A stretch of DNA of 24,933 bases from an uncultured beta proteobacterium (GTDB taxonomy: Bacteria; Pseudomonadota; Gammaproteobacteria; Burkholderiales; SG8-39), in the NCBI GenBank assembly GCA_902826155.1, contig CADEDU010000048.1, positions 1 to 24,933 on the forward strand, given 5' to 3'. Numbering within the stretch: position 1 is the first letter of the stretch; the number at the start of each line of letters is the position of its first letter. Position numbers and translations under genes: made by a program. Positions 1 to 7,372 of the stretch are shown here, in pieces. Below the pieces are notes generated by a model. The model was not told the origin of the DNA, made no database searches, and worked only from the letters and a program-made list of their open reading frames with translations.

Positions 1-429
1 GTCGTGACGCGCGCGGTGCTCAAACAGGCGTGGCTCTACAGCTATGAGATAAGCGCTTATCTCTTCGCCGTGGCGACTGCGTTCTCCTACGCATTTGCCG
101 TCTTTTCCGGATCCCATGTTCGCATCGAGATGCTGCGTGGCCGCGTATCCGCGCGGGCCTGCTGGGTCCTGGACGTGATCGCGTACTTCGCGCTCGCGAG
201 CGTGGCGATCGTGCTGGCGCAAAGCGCGTGGGCCACTTTCGCCGAAAGCCTCAAGCTGGGTGCGCGCTCGGCCAGCACGCTCGGTTTCCCGTTGACGATC
301 CCGCAAGGCCTATGGGCGGCCGGAATGAGCTGGTTCGCATTCGTCGCGGCGACGGTGCTTGCGACGCTGCTCGTTAACGGCGTGCGGCGGCGCTTCGTGA
401 CCGCCGACCACATCCTCGCGCGGGTCTGA
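1..429 (+). CDS. dctQ: TRAP transporter small permease (DctQ), 5' end cut by window
   Basis: Small membrane subunit of a tripartite ATP-independent periplasmic (TRAP) transporter, which pairs with DctM in the inner membrane and helps dock the substrate-loaded binding protein. The reading frame is open to the first base, and only about 142 residues are present against a usual 160-200. The first transmembrane helix therefore appears to lie outside the window, and the GTG at position 4 is probably internal. What remains shows three hydrophobic stretches, a typical DctQ segment ending in GSHVRIEML after the second helix, and a basic C-terminal tail (VRRRF). Stop TGA is at 427-429 and dctM starts three bases later, as expected for a dctQ-dctM pair. 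Family assignment rests on this context and on the helix/loop pattern; substrate is unknown. Confidence 0.82.
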   Translation, partial: VVTRAVLKQAWLYSYEISAYLFAVATAFSYAFAVFSGSHVRIEMLRGRVSARACWVLDVIAYFALASVAIVLAQSAWATFAESLKLGARSASTLGFPLTIPQGLWAAGMSWFAFVAATVLATLLVNGVRRRFVTADHILARV

Positions 430-432
430 GCG

Positions 433-1725
433 GTGATCGCCGTTGCACTTACGCTGCTCTTCGTGCTCCTGGGCCTGGGCCTGCATGTCGCTTCGGCGCT
501 GGGCTGGCTCGCGTTCACGCTGTCGGAGCTCTACGCTTTCTTGCCTGTGATGGGTGCGCTCGGCGAATTGGCTTGGGGTTCGAGCTCCGAGGGCTTGCTG
601 GTGGCAGTGCCGATGTTCATCCTCATGGGGGAGCTACTGCTGCGCAGCGATATCGCTGAGGACATGTTCCGCGAACTGTCGCGTTACCTCGCGTGGTTGC
701 CCGGTGGCGTGATGCACACCAACGTCGGTGCCGCCGCGCTGTTTGCCGCCACGTCCGGGTCGAGTGTCGCCACCGCCGCGACGATCGGGACGGTAGCAAT
801 GCCGAACATGCTCCGCGAGGGCTATAACCCGCGCCTGTTCCTCGCATCGATTGCCGCGAGCGGGACGTTGGGCATCCTCATTCCGCCGAGCATCAACATG
901 ATCGTCTACGGCCTGCTGGCCGAGGTGTCGGTGAGCAAACTCTATCTCGCGGCGGTGGTACCCGGCGTCGTGCTAGCGCTGCTGTTTTCCCTCGCGATAC
1001 TGCTGGCCTGCATCGTCCGGCCGGCGTGGGGAGGGAATCGCAAGGCGCGTCGTGACGGTAGCGGCGGTGCTCGCACGCTGGTTGGCGCTCTGCTCGCGCC
1101 TATCGGCCTGTTCGTCGCGATCATTGGGTCGATTTACACAGGCCTCGCGGCACCGAGCGAGGCGGCGTCGATCGGCGCGATCGCGGCGCTCGTACTGTGT
1201 GCGATGCGTCGGCGTCTCAATGTGAAGATGCTGCGCGATGCGTTCGAAGGAACCATGAAGACCACGGCGATGGTCATGCTCATCATCATCGCGGCGGTGT
1301 TCCTGAGTTTCACCCTCGGAACGATCGGCCTCACCGAGCGCATTACGCAGGCAGTGTCGTCGCTGTCGCTCACGCGGTTCGAGTTGCTGTTCGCGGTATG
1401 CGCGTTCTACCTGGTGCTCGGTTGCTTCATGGATCCGCTGTCGATGATCGTCACGACGGCCCCGATCGTGATTCCGGTGATGACGCAGGCGGGCTGGGAT
1501 CCGGTCTGGTTCGGCGTCGTGTTCATGATCTTGTCGGAGGCCGCGTTGATCACTCCGCCCATCGGCATGAACCTGTTCGTGATTCAGTCGCTGCGGCCAG
1601 CCGGGCCGTTCAGTGACCTCGCAATCGGCATCCTGCCGTTTCTGGGCATGATGATCCTGATGATCGCGCTGCTTGCGCTCGTGCCCGATGTGGCCATGTG
1701 GCTGCCGCGCCAGGCTGGGCCTTGA
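433..1725 (+). CDS. dctM: TRAP transporter large permease (DctM)
   Basis: Large membrane subunit of the TRAP transporter, the ion-driven channel that moves substrate across the inner membrane. The 430-residue length is normal for DctM. Family hallmarks are visible: PMFILMGELLLRS near residue 60, the small-residue helix SGSSVATAATIGTVAMP near 105, GILIPPSINM near 140, FMDPLSMIV near 330 and LITPPIGMNLFVIQ near 375, with hydrophobic helices throughout and a short charged cytoplasmic loop around residues 200-212. The start is GTG at 433, three bases after the dctQ stop, implying translational coupling. The next gene (dctP) follows after about 50 bases with its own strong ribosome site. Nothing is missing. 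Substrate is not predictable from the permease. Confidence 0.93.
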   Translation: MIAVALTLLFVLLGLGLHVASALGWLAFTLSELYAFLPVMGALGELAWGSSSEGLLVAVPMFILMGELLLRSDIAEDMFRELSRYLAWLPGGVMHTNVGAAALFAATSGSSVATAATIGTVAMPNMLREGYNPRLFLASIAASGTLGILIPPSINMIVYGLLAEVSVSKLYLAAVVPGVVLALLFSLAILLACIVRPAWGGNRKARRDGSGGARTLVGALLAPIGLFVAIIGSIYTGLAAPSEAASIGAIAALVLCAMRRRLNVKMLRDAFEGTMKTTAMVMLIIIAAVFLSFTLGTIGLTERITQAVSSLSLTRFELLFAVCAFYLVLGCFMDPLSMIVTTAPIVIPVMTQAGWDPVWFGVVFMILSEAALITPPIGMNLFVIQSLRPAGPFSDLAIGILPFLGMMILMIALLALVPDVAMWLPRQAGP

Positions 1726-1761
1726 GGCACGTGAAAAAGTGACCGGTGATACGCACATCAA

Positions 1762-1767
1762 AAGGAG
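1762..1767 (+). promoter_or_regulatory. Ribosome binding site fixing the dctP start
   Basis: AAGGAG lies seven bases before the ATG at 1775. It favours this start over in-frame upstream codons and places a signal peptide at the N-terminus. Confidence 0.75.
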
Positions 1768-1774
1768 AAAGAGG

Positions 1775-2842
1775 ATGACGATGCAACAGCCAGTCAGCGC
1801 CCTCACCGCAGTCCTGTCGCTGAGCGCTGCAGCGATGATCTCCCTGGCGACGACCCCTGCCGGCGCACAAGATCTGCCCGCGACGAAACTCAAGCTGATC
1901 GGCGGGATCAGCGTGACGAGCCAGTCGAAGCAGCTCGAGGTGCCGTTCTGGCGCGAGCGCATCGCCAAGGCCTCGGGCGGAAAGATCACGGCGGAGATCC
2001 AGCCTTTCAACGAGATCAATTTGAAAGGTCCCGAGATCCTGCGCCTCGTCGGCAGAGGTGTCGCGGACGGGGGTACCGCGTTTCTGGGCCACATGTCGGG
2101 CGACGTGCCCCGCAACGAAGGCCCCGACCTCGCCGGATTGAGCCCCGACTACGACCTTTTCCGCCGTGTCACCGACGCCTACCGTCCGACACTCGCGGCA
2201 CACTACGAGACGCTCGGATTGAAGCTGCTCGGCATGTGGTCGTACCAGGCACAGGTGATGTTCTGCCGCGAGCCGCTGAAGTCGCTCGGCGATCTCAAAG
2301 GCAAGAAGGTCCGCACCGCAGCGGCGTCGCAAGCGGACTTCATCGAATTCTTCGGCGGCACGGCGGTGCCGATGAATGTCGGTGAGGTTCAGCCAGCGCT
2401 GGCCAATGGGCTGATCGATTGCTCGTTCACCGGTACGCTCGGCGCGTATCAGCTTGGCTGGTTTCCGGCGGCCAAGGCGGTCTTTCCGCTGCCGATCACC
2501 TGGGGCAGCATCGGCTTCGTGATGAATCTGAAGAAGTGGGCGGGTCTGCCCGAGCCGGTGCGTACGTTCTTACAGGCGCAGATCAAGAGCCTCGAAGACG
2601 AGATCTGGGCGCTCAATCGGCGCGAGCACCAGATCGGGCTGGACTGCACGACGGGCAAGAAGTGCCCGCTGGGCAAGCCGGTGACGATGACCGCGACGCA
2701 GCCGCCGGACGCCGACAAGGAACTCCTTCGCAAGGCCTTGCGCGAATCGGTGTTACCAAAGTGGGCCAAGCGCTGCGGCGAAGCTTGCGTGAAGGAATGG
2801 AATACCGCGATCGGGCCGGTGGCGGGAATTCGAATTGAGTGA
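1775..2842 (+). CDS. dctP: TRAP transporter periplasmic substrate-binding protein (DctP)
   Basis: Periplasmic solute receptor that delivers substrate to the DctQM membrane complex. The 355-residue product begins with a Sec signal peptide: a hydrophobic core around residues 8-28 and a likely cleavage after AGA (31/32). The ATG at 1775 is chosen because AAGGAG at 1762-1767 sits seven bases upstream; the frame stays open further upstream, but that would bury the signal peptide. The central segment DLKGKKVRTA carries the conserved arginine (R180) that in characterised TRAP receptors pairs with the substrate carboxylate, so an organic acid ligand is likely (inference). The C-terminal part holds four cysteines (DCTTGKKC and RCGEAC) that could form disulfides. 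The binding protein is last in a dctQ-dctM-dctP order. It runs convergently into the GTPase gene 19 bases away. Confidence 0.9.
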   Translation: MTMQQPVSALTAVLSLSAAAMISLATTPAGAQDLPATKLKLIGGISVTSQSKQLEVPFWRERIAKASGGKITAEIQPFNEINLKGPEILRLVGRGVADGGTAFLGHMSGDVPRNEGPDLAGLSPDYDLFRRVTDAYRPTLAAHYETLGLKLLGMWSYQAQVMFCREPLKSLGDLKGKKVRTAAASQADFIEFFGGTAVPMNVGEVQPALANGLIDCSFTGTLGAYQLGWFPAAKAVFPLPITWGSIGFVMNLKKWAGLPEPVRTFLQAQIKSLEDEIWALNRREHQIGLDCTTGKKCPLGKPVTMTATQPPDADKELLRKALRESVLPKWAKRCGEACVKEWNTAIGPVAGIRIE

Positions 2843-2861
2843 TCTCTTTACGCGTCCCCGC

Positions 2862-3908
2862 TCAAGCCGCGTTCTCAATTGCCTTTGCGCTCGCAGCCAC
2901 GTCAGGGTTGCCCAATCGATTGAACGCTGCGAGTGAGGCCGCGATCCGGCCGCGCTCGAGGCCGCGCACGATGAAGACCAGGCGCGAGCGCTGATCGGCA
3001 TCGGGCCAGGCAGGCAGGTGCACCGGCGGATGCACGATGTGCTGCACGCCGTTGATCAGCACCGGCGTAGGCACGCCGGCCACGTTCAGAATGCCCTTGA
3101 TGCGCAGCACTTTGTCGCCGTGCCGGTTCAGGAGCATCGTCATCCAGACGCCGAATGCGGTCCAATCCGTTGGTTGGTCGAACACGAGCGCAAACGAGGT
3201 GACGTCACTGGTGTGGCGATGATCGAGCGCCGCCTCGCGTGCCGCCATCACCCAGCGACCGGCCTCGCGCACCTTGCCGGCGGCATCGTGAAGATCGTGA
3301 ACGAGCAGATCGTCGGCGCCGGGCGGGTCGAGCAGGGCATCGATGATCGGCGCAGATAGGTTGAGCTCAGACAGTCGCGTGCGCAACTGCGTGAGCGCGC
3401 CGCTTGCTGCGAGATCGGTTTTGGTGAGCACCAGTCGATCGGCGACCGCAACCTGTTTGACCGACTCCTCGAACCGGGCGAGCTGCTCCAGACCATTGAC
3501 GGCATCGACGACGGTGACGACGTTGCCCAGGCGAAAGTGATGTTGCAGCACCGGTTCGGCCAGCACCGTGTAGGCGATCGGCGCCGGATCAGCCAGCCCC
3601 GACGTTTCGATGATCACGCGCGTGAAGGCCGGCACGGCACCGCGCTCGCGCCGGTCGAACAGATCGCGCAGGGCCTGCTGCAGATCGCCGCGGATCGCGC
3701 AACACAGGCAGCCGTTTTCCAGTAGCAGGGTAGGGGTGACGTCGTTCTGCAGCAGATGGTGATCGAGCCCGATCTCGCCGAGCTCGTTCACCAGCACCGC
3801 GGTGTTCTGCAGTGAGGGCGAGCGCAGCAGGCGCTGCAGCAGCGTCGTCTTGCCGCTGCCGAGGAACCCGGTGATGACGTTGACCGGAATGCGCTCGCCG
3901 TAAGCCAT
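2862..3908 (-). CDS. G3E-family GTPase (COG0523/CobW-like metallochaperone)
   Basis: P-loop GTPase of the COG0523 branch of the G3E family (relatives UreG, HypB, MeaB, CobW, ZNG1), which couples GTP hydrolysis to metal transfer into client enzymes. Visible motifs are Walker A GFLGSGKTT (14-22), NELGE (41-45), the metal-binding CxCC motif GCLCC (66-70), ETSG (101-104) and the guanine-specificity motif TKTD (162-165). A CobW C-terminal domain covers roughly residues 260-340, and no His-rich tail is present. It is the last gene of a three-gene minus-strand operon, starting three bases after the small protein's stop and lacking a clear ribosome site, so translation is probably coupled. The first operon gene encodes a probable Zn hydrolase, a plausible client (inference). 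A role in cobalamin synthesis is unlikely because no cob genes are nearby. Confidence 0.9.
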   Translation of the reverse strand: MAYGERIPVNVITGFLGSGKTTLLQRLLRSPSLQNTAVLVNELGEIGLDHHLLQNDVTPTLLLENGCLCCAIRGDLQQALRDLFDRRERGAVPAFTRVIIETSGLADPAPIAYTVLAEPVLQHHFRLGNVVTVVDAVNGLEQLARFEESVKQVAVADRLVLTKTDLAASGALTQLRTRLSELNLSAPIIDALLDPPGADDLLVHDLHDAAGKVREAGRWVMAAREAALDHRHTSDVTSFALVFDQPTDWTAFGVWMTMLLNRHGDKVLRIKGILNVAGVPTPVLINGVQHIVHPPVHLPAWPDADQRSRLVFIVRGLERGRIAASLAAFNRLGNPDVAASAKAIENAA

Positions 3909-3911
3909 AGC

Positions 3912-4247
3912 TCAGTCGTTGGTGCGCTGCGCGTGCAGGTCGCGAATCAGCGCTTCGTCGAGCGGATCCAATTCCAGCCCGGTCATCTTCTCCGCTGCGG
4001 CCCACATCTGCGAAAGATTGTCGACCAGCACGGTTTTGCCGGTGCCCCCGCGCAGCACGTACGAAGCGCCGGACCACGGCTTCAGACTCAGGCGGTAGTG
4101 CCGCAACACGTGATTGACGAGCGCCGATCGGTCGAAGCGCTCGCGGCTGAGCGTGGGCGCGTGCTCGCGTCCGGCGAATGCGGCCGGCGCACTGTGACTT
4201 TCAGTCCAATGCCCGGCGCCACCCAGCATGCCGCACAACGCGCACAT
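3912..4247 (-). CDS. Small conserved-looking protein with N-terminal CxxC, partner of the G3E GTPase
   Basis: 111-residue cytoplasmic protein of unknown function. It begins MCALCGMLGG, putting a CxxC pair at residues 2-5, followed by GHWTE. The middle (about residues 40-90) looks like a compact fold with the phrases VNHVLRHYRLSL, YVLRGGTGKTVLVDN and LSQMWAAAE. I recall similar short proteins beside COG0523 GTPases in proteobacteria, but cannot name a family. The CxxC and a His at residue 13 could bind metal (inference). It sits between the imidase-like gene (14 bases upstream) and the GTPase (three bases downstream), so it is almost certainly co-transcribed and may be an adaptor or metal carrier. 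No strong ribosome site precedes the ATG. Codon use matches its neighbours. Confidence 0.75.
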   Translation of the reverse strand: MCALCGMLGGAGHWTESHSAPAAFAGREHAPTLSRERFDRSALVNHVLRHYRLSLKPWSGASYVLRGGTGKTVLVDNLSQMWAAAEKMTGLELDPLDEALIRDLHAQRTND

Positions 4248-4261
4248 GGTTCGCGCAGCGC

Positions 4262-5275
4262 CTAAGCGGTAACGGCGTTTTGATTGCGCGGGCAGCGCCG
4301 CGCGAAATCATCGGCGATCTGATCGAACGTGCACCATCGCACCCCGGGATGGCCGTTCACGTAGGCGACGATCCGCTCCAGCATCAACAGCACCTGCGGC
4401 CGGCCCGACACGTCCGGATGAATGGTGAAGGCGAACACCGCATAGTCGTATTCGCGGTAGACCCAGTCGAACTGATCGGTCCACAGCTGTTCGATGTCGC
4501 GCGGGCTGACGAAGCCGTGGCTGTTCGGCGCGCCTTTGATGAACATCATCGGCGGCAGATCATCGAGGTACCAGTTGCCCGGAATGTCGATCAGATCGGT
4601 TTCCTTGCCGCGCACCAGCGGCTTCATCCATTCGTTGGGATGTTTGGAGTAGTCGATCTTGGTCCAGTGGTCGCCCACGCGCGCATAGAACGGATGGAAG
4701 TCGTCGTTCATCAGGCTGTGGTCGTACTTGATGCCCTTGGCGAGCAGCAGCTCGTTGGTGACGTGACTGAACTCCCACCACGGCGCCACGTATCCGGTCG
4801 GCCGGCGGCCCGCGACGCGCTCGATCAGATCGATGCACTTGTCCATCACCGCCTCTTCCTGCACCGGGGTCATGGAGATCGGGTTCTCGTGCGAATAGCC
4901 GTGCATGCCGATCTCGTGTCCGGCGTCGACCACCATGCGGGTCTGCTCCGGAAACGTCTCGATCGAATGGCCGGGGATGAACCACGTGGTCGGAATCTGC
5001 AGCCGATCGAACAGTCGCACCAGGCGGGGTACTCCGACTTCGCCGGCAAACAGGCCACGAGAGATGTCGCACGGCGAGTCCTCGCCGCCGTACGATCCGA
5101 GCCAGCCGGCGACCGCATCGACGTCGATGCCGAAGGCGCACAGGATCTCCTTCTGGCCGCCGCGCGCGAGCGATCGGCTGGCAAGCGACGAGGATCCGGA
5201 AGGGGCGAGCAGCGGCCTGGGTTGATAGCGCGGTCCGGTTGAACTCCTGGGTCCCCTGCGGTCGGATAGGCTCAT
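4262..5275 (-). CDS. NodB-fold metal hydrolase, cyclic-imide-hydrolase/HpPgdA-like (left copy)
   Basis: 337-residue member of the polysaccharide deacetylase (carbohydrate esterase 4) superfamily, in the branch of Helicobacter HpPgdA, PuuE allantoinase and Pseudomonas cyclic imide hydrolase. Metal-site residues are readable: D51-x-D53 in [11 protein letters not shown], and H125 and H129 in HGYSHENP, matching the Asp/His/His zinc ligands of this branch. Conserved blocks include [37 protein letters not shown] and [10 protein letters not shown]. There is no signal peptide, arguing for a cytoplasmic imidase or amidohydrolase rather than a cell-wall enzyme. The start at 5275 is preceded by GGGGGAGACC. 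It adds about 39 Ser/Arg-rich residues before the point where the right-hand copy begins, and I see no ATG, GTG or TTG codon in between. It heads an operon with the CxxC protein and the GTPase. Confidence 0.85.
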   Translation of the reverse strand: MSLSDRRGPRSSTGPRYQPRPLLAPSGSSSLASRSLARGGQKEILCAFGIDVDAVAGWLGSYGGEDSPCDISRGLFAGEVGVPRLVRLFDRLQIPTTWFIPGHSIETFPEQTRMVVDAGHEIGMHGYSHENPISMTPVQEEAVMDKCIDLIERVAGRRPTGYVAPWWEFSHVTNELLLAKGIKYDHSLMNDDFHPFYARVGDHWTKIDYSKHPNEWMKPLVRGKETDLIDIPGNWYLDDLPPMMFIKGAPNSHGFVSPRDIEQLWTDQFDWVYREYDYAVFAFTIHPDVSGRPQVLLMLERIVAYVNGHPGVRWCTFDQIADDFARRCPRNQNAVTA

Positions 5276-5721
5276 GGTCTCCCCCTTTTTTGCGCGGCGT
5301 CATCCGCGTTGCACGCTGCGAAGAATGCCTCTAACCTTGAACGAGCCGGGCGGGCTTGGCAAGTCGCCTCGTGTTGTTCGGCTCCGCGAACTTCAATATT
5401 GCGACTCACATACCGCGACCCTTCATGTCTTCGCGATATTCAACGCCGTTCGATGACCTGCTGCAGAGTGCACGGCGGCAGTTCGATGAGGTTACTGGTA
5501 AGCCCGCGACGAGGGCTGGCTCGGGAGCGACTGACGGCGCAATCGTGCGTTCTCCCGTGTCCGCACCCGACACTCCATCCGCCGTAGTCGAGGGCACGGC
5601 CGCCGGCGTTCCATTCAGACTCAAGACCCGAGCGGAATCGTAAGACGCGACTGAATGCGTCAGATGCAACCGAACTACTAAGACTCTGCCGGATTCGTCG
5701 CCAGGGCACGCTGCCGCGACT
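5276..5721. other. 446-base gap without a convincing gene
   Basis: This stretch lies between the starts of the imidase operon and the end of the peroxiredoxin gene. The only frame with any appeal is on the plus strand, ATG at 5425 to a TAA at 5641-5643 (72 codons; product starts MSSRYSTPFDDLLQSARR and is Ser/Thr/Ala-rich). It has no ribosome site, no recognisable domain and no neighbour on its strand, so I do not call it a gene. A small inverted repeat (GACGC 5644-5648, GCGTC 5657-5661) follows its stop. The promoter of the minus-strand imidase operon should lie near 5280-5400, but I see no good -35/-10 pair. Confidence 0.5.
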
Positions 5722-6228
5722 CTATCCAAGCGCTGCCACGATCGCATCGCCGCTGGATACCTTGAACGCGGCTCCTTCTTCCACGGCGATGTGGCTCACC
5801 ACACCATCGTCGACGATCATGGCGAAGCGTTGCGCGCGCACGCCCAGCCCCAGGCCGCTCAGATCCCAATCCAGACCTGCGGCCTTGGTCCATGCCGCGG
5901 CGCCATCGGCGAGCATCGTTACCACGCGCTCGGGATCCTTCGCCTCGGCCCAGGCTTTCATGACGAACACGTCATTGACCGCCACGCAGGCGATCGTGTC
6001 GACGCCCTTCGCCTTGATTCGCTGGTGATTGGCGAGAAAGCTGGGCAGATGCTGGGCTGTGCAAGTGGGCGTGAATGCGCCGGGCACGGCGAACAGCACC
6101 ACCTTCTTGCCGCCGAACAACTCAGCGCGCGACAACGGCTTGGGCCCGCCGCCGGTCACCGCCACCAACGGAACGTCCGGCACCGAATCGCCAACGCGCA
6201 AGGCGTTGTTACCGCGCACAGCGTTCAT
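5722..6228 (-). CDS. Peroxiredoxin, Prx5 type
   Basis: Thiol peroxidase that reduces hydrogen peroxide or organic peroxides using glutathione or a thioredoxin/glutaredoxin partner. The 168-residue length fits the Prx5 (hybrid/1-Cys) group. The peroxidatic site is PGAFTPTC with the attacking cysteine at 56; a second cysteine lies at 81 (IACVAVND). The late C-terminal resolving cysteine of human PRDX5 is absent. The typical KAWAEAKD and FAMIVDDGVV segments are present. The ATG at 6228 has GAGAGGAA just upstream and gives about ten residues before the usual VGDSVPDV beginning. It is the second gene after the exported methyltransferase-like gene (48-base gap), so the two are probably one transcript. 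No signal peptide, hence cytoplasmic. Confidence 0.93.
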   Translation of the reverse strand: MNAVRGNNALRVGDSVPDVPLVAVTGGGPKPLSRAELFGGKKVVLFAVPGAFTPTCTAQHLPSFLANHQRIKAKGVDTIACVAVNDVFVMKAWAEAKDPERVVTMLADGAAAWTKAAGLDWDLSGLGLGVRAQRFAMIVDDGVVSHIAVEEGAAFKVSSGDAIVAALG

Positions 6229-6276
6229 TCTCTGTTCCTCTCCATTGAGGTGAAGCGTGACGCGATCGCCTGCCGC

Positions 6277-7188
6277 CTACCGCACCTCGATGCCCGTCGG
6301 TGCGAAATAGCCTTCGTCCTTGGTTCGCACCGCCTTCCACGGCAGCTTGAATTCGTCCATGCCGCCGCTGTCGTCGCCTTGACGCGGCAGTTGGGCATCG
6401 ATGACACCCTCGATCGCCTCGCCCTTCACCTGGCCAGCGAAGGTCAGGTTCGCGAAGCCGGTGCCGGGCAGGCTCATGCGCACGACGAACTGCAGCATGT
6501 CGCCGCGCAGGATCGGGTACTGCATCACCTCACGACGGTTGCCCACCCGCAGGATGCCCTCGAGCATCTGCTGGCGCTGCTCGAGCAGCGCCATAGCGCG
6601 ATGCGTCTGGCCGCGCAGCGTGAAGCTCCACTCCCACGCGCCCTGGATCCGCGCCGGCACCACCCACTTGCGGATCGTCGGACTGCCGCCGCCGCGATCG
6701 TCGGTGGCATCGGCGGCCCAGGAACCGAAATCCCACGAGGCGGCGATCACGCGTGCCCCGGGCTTGGCTTCGCGCAGGATCTTCGGCCGCAGCAGCCGCA
6801 TCAATTCGGGGAACAGCCACATGAAGATCACGTCGACGTTCGACAGGTCGGTATCGAACACGTTGCGATGGAAGAACTGCACGCGATCGGCGATGTTCTG
6901 CGCCCGCGCGGCCTCGTTCGCCTTGTCGACGAGCTTGGCGTCGATGTCCACGCCGATGCCGCGGATGGCCGGTCGCGTCCGTATCGCGGCGAAGACGATG
7001 CGCCCGTCGCCGGAGCCCAGATCGACCACCGAGTCACCGTCGCGCAAAGCCGCCAGCTCGATCATGCGCTGCACGTTCTCCGGATTGCTGCCGACGAACA
7101 GCGAAAAGCGCTCCTGCGCGAGGGTGGGCATCGCGCGCGTTGCGGCCAGCGCGGACACCGACGTCAGGAAAGCTCGTCTGCCGAGCAT
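6277..7188 (-). CDS. Exported class I SAM methyltransferase-like protein (left copy)
   Basis: 303-residue Rossmann-fold protein. Motif I, VVDLGSGDGR (residues 54-63), and an acidic residue at the end of strand 2 (GVDID, 79-83) mark a SAM-binding class I methyltransferase. The continuation DLSNVDVIFMWLFPELMRLL and KPGARVIAASWDF resembles the FAM173-type protein-lysine methyltransferase family (my recollection). Unusually, it starts with a signal-like N-terminus: GRRAFL, a hydrophobic run and a probable cleavage near TLA|QE (24/25), which fits the Tat pattern. The start at 7188 is firm because AGGAGG on the minus strand (7197-7202) sits eight bases upstream. The C-terminal third (about 190-303) has no recognised domain and looks beta-rich. 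It precedes the peroxiredoxin gene. What it methylates, and where SAM would come from outside the cytoplasm, is unclear. Confidence 0.82.
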   Translation of the reverse strand: MLGRRAFLTSVSALAATRAMPTLAQERFSLFVGSNPENVQRMIELAALRDGDSVVDLGSGDGRIVFAAIRTRPAIRGIGVDIDAKLVDKANEAARAQNIADRVQFFHRNVFDTDLSNVDVIFMWLFPELMRLLRPKILREAKPGARVIAASWDFGSWAADATDDRGGGSPTIRKWVVPARIQGAWEWSFTLRGQTHRAMALLEQRQQMLEGILRVGNRREVMQYPILRGDMLQFVVRMSLPGTGFANLTFAGQVKGEAIEGVIDAQLPRQGDDSGGMDEFKLPWKAVRTKDEGYFAPTGIEVR

Positions 7189-7372
7189 GGGGTCCTCCTC
7201 CTCTTTTGTTGATCCGAAGCTACATGGCTGAACGGGGCGAAATCTACTTCGGTCGGTCCGTTGTGGCTAGTCAATCTGGGACAGGCTGTGCGGAGGCTCC
7301 CAGTCGACGTTGCCGATCCACTATCATCGACGCAGTCGGCGACGATCACACAGACAAAAAGGGGAGATCGCA

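Noticed and set aside
2862..3908. Cobalamin biosynthesis protein CobW
   Set aside because: COG0523 proteins are often labelled CobW, but no cobalamin genes are nearby. General metallochaperone GTPase is the safer call.
4178..5242. Plus-strand open frame opposite the left imidase-like gene
   Set aside because: Composition of an antisense shadow; the minus-strand protein has clear catalytic motifs.
5425..5643. 72-codon plus-strand frame in the gap before the peroxiredoxin gene
   Set aside because: No ribosome site, no similarity I recognise, low-complexity Ser/Thr/Ala content. Left as unannotated sequence.
7310..7327. TTGCCG and TATCAT boxes upstream of the esterase as a promoter
   Set aside because: The spacing is only six bases, far from the 16-18 required.
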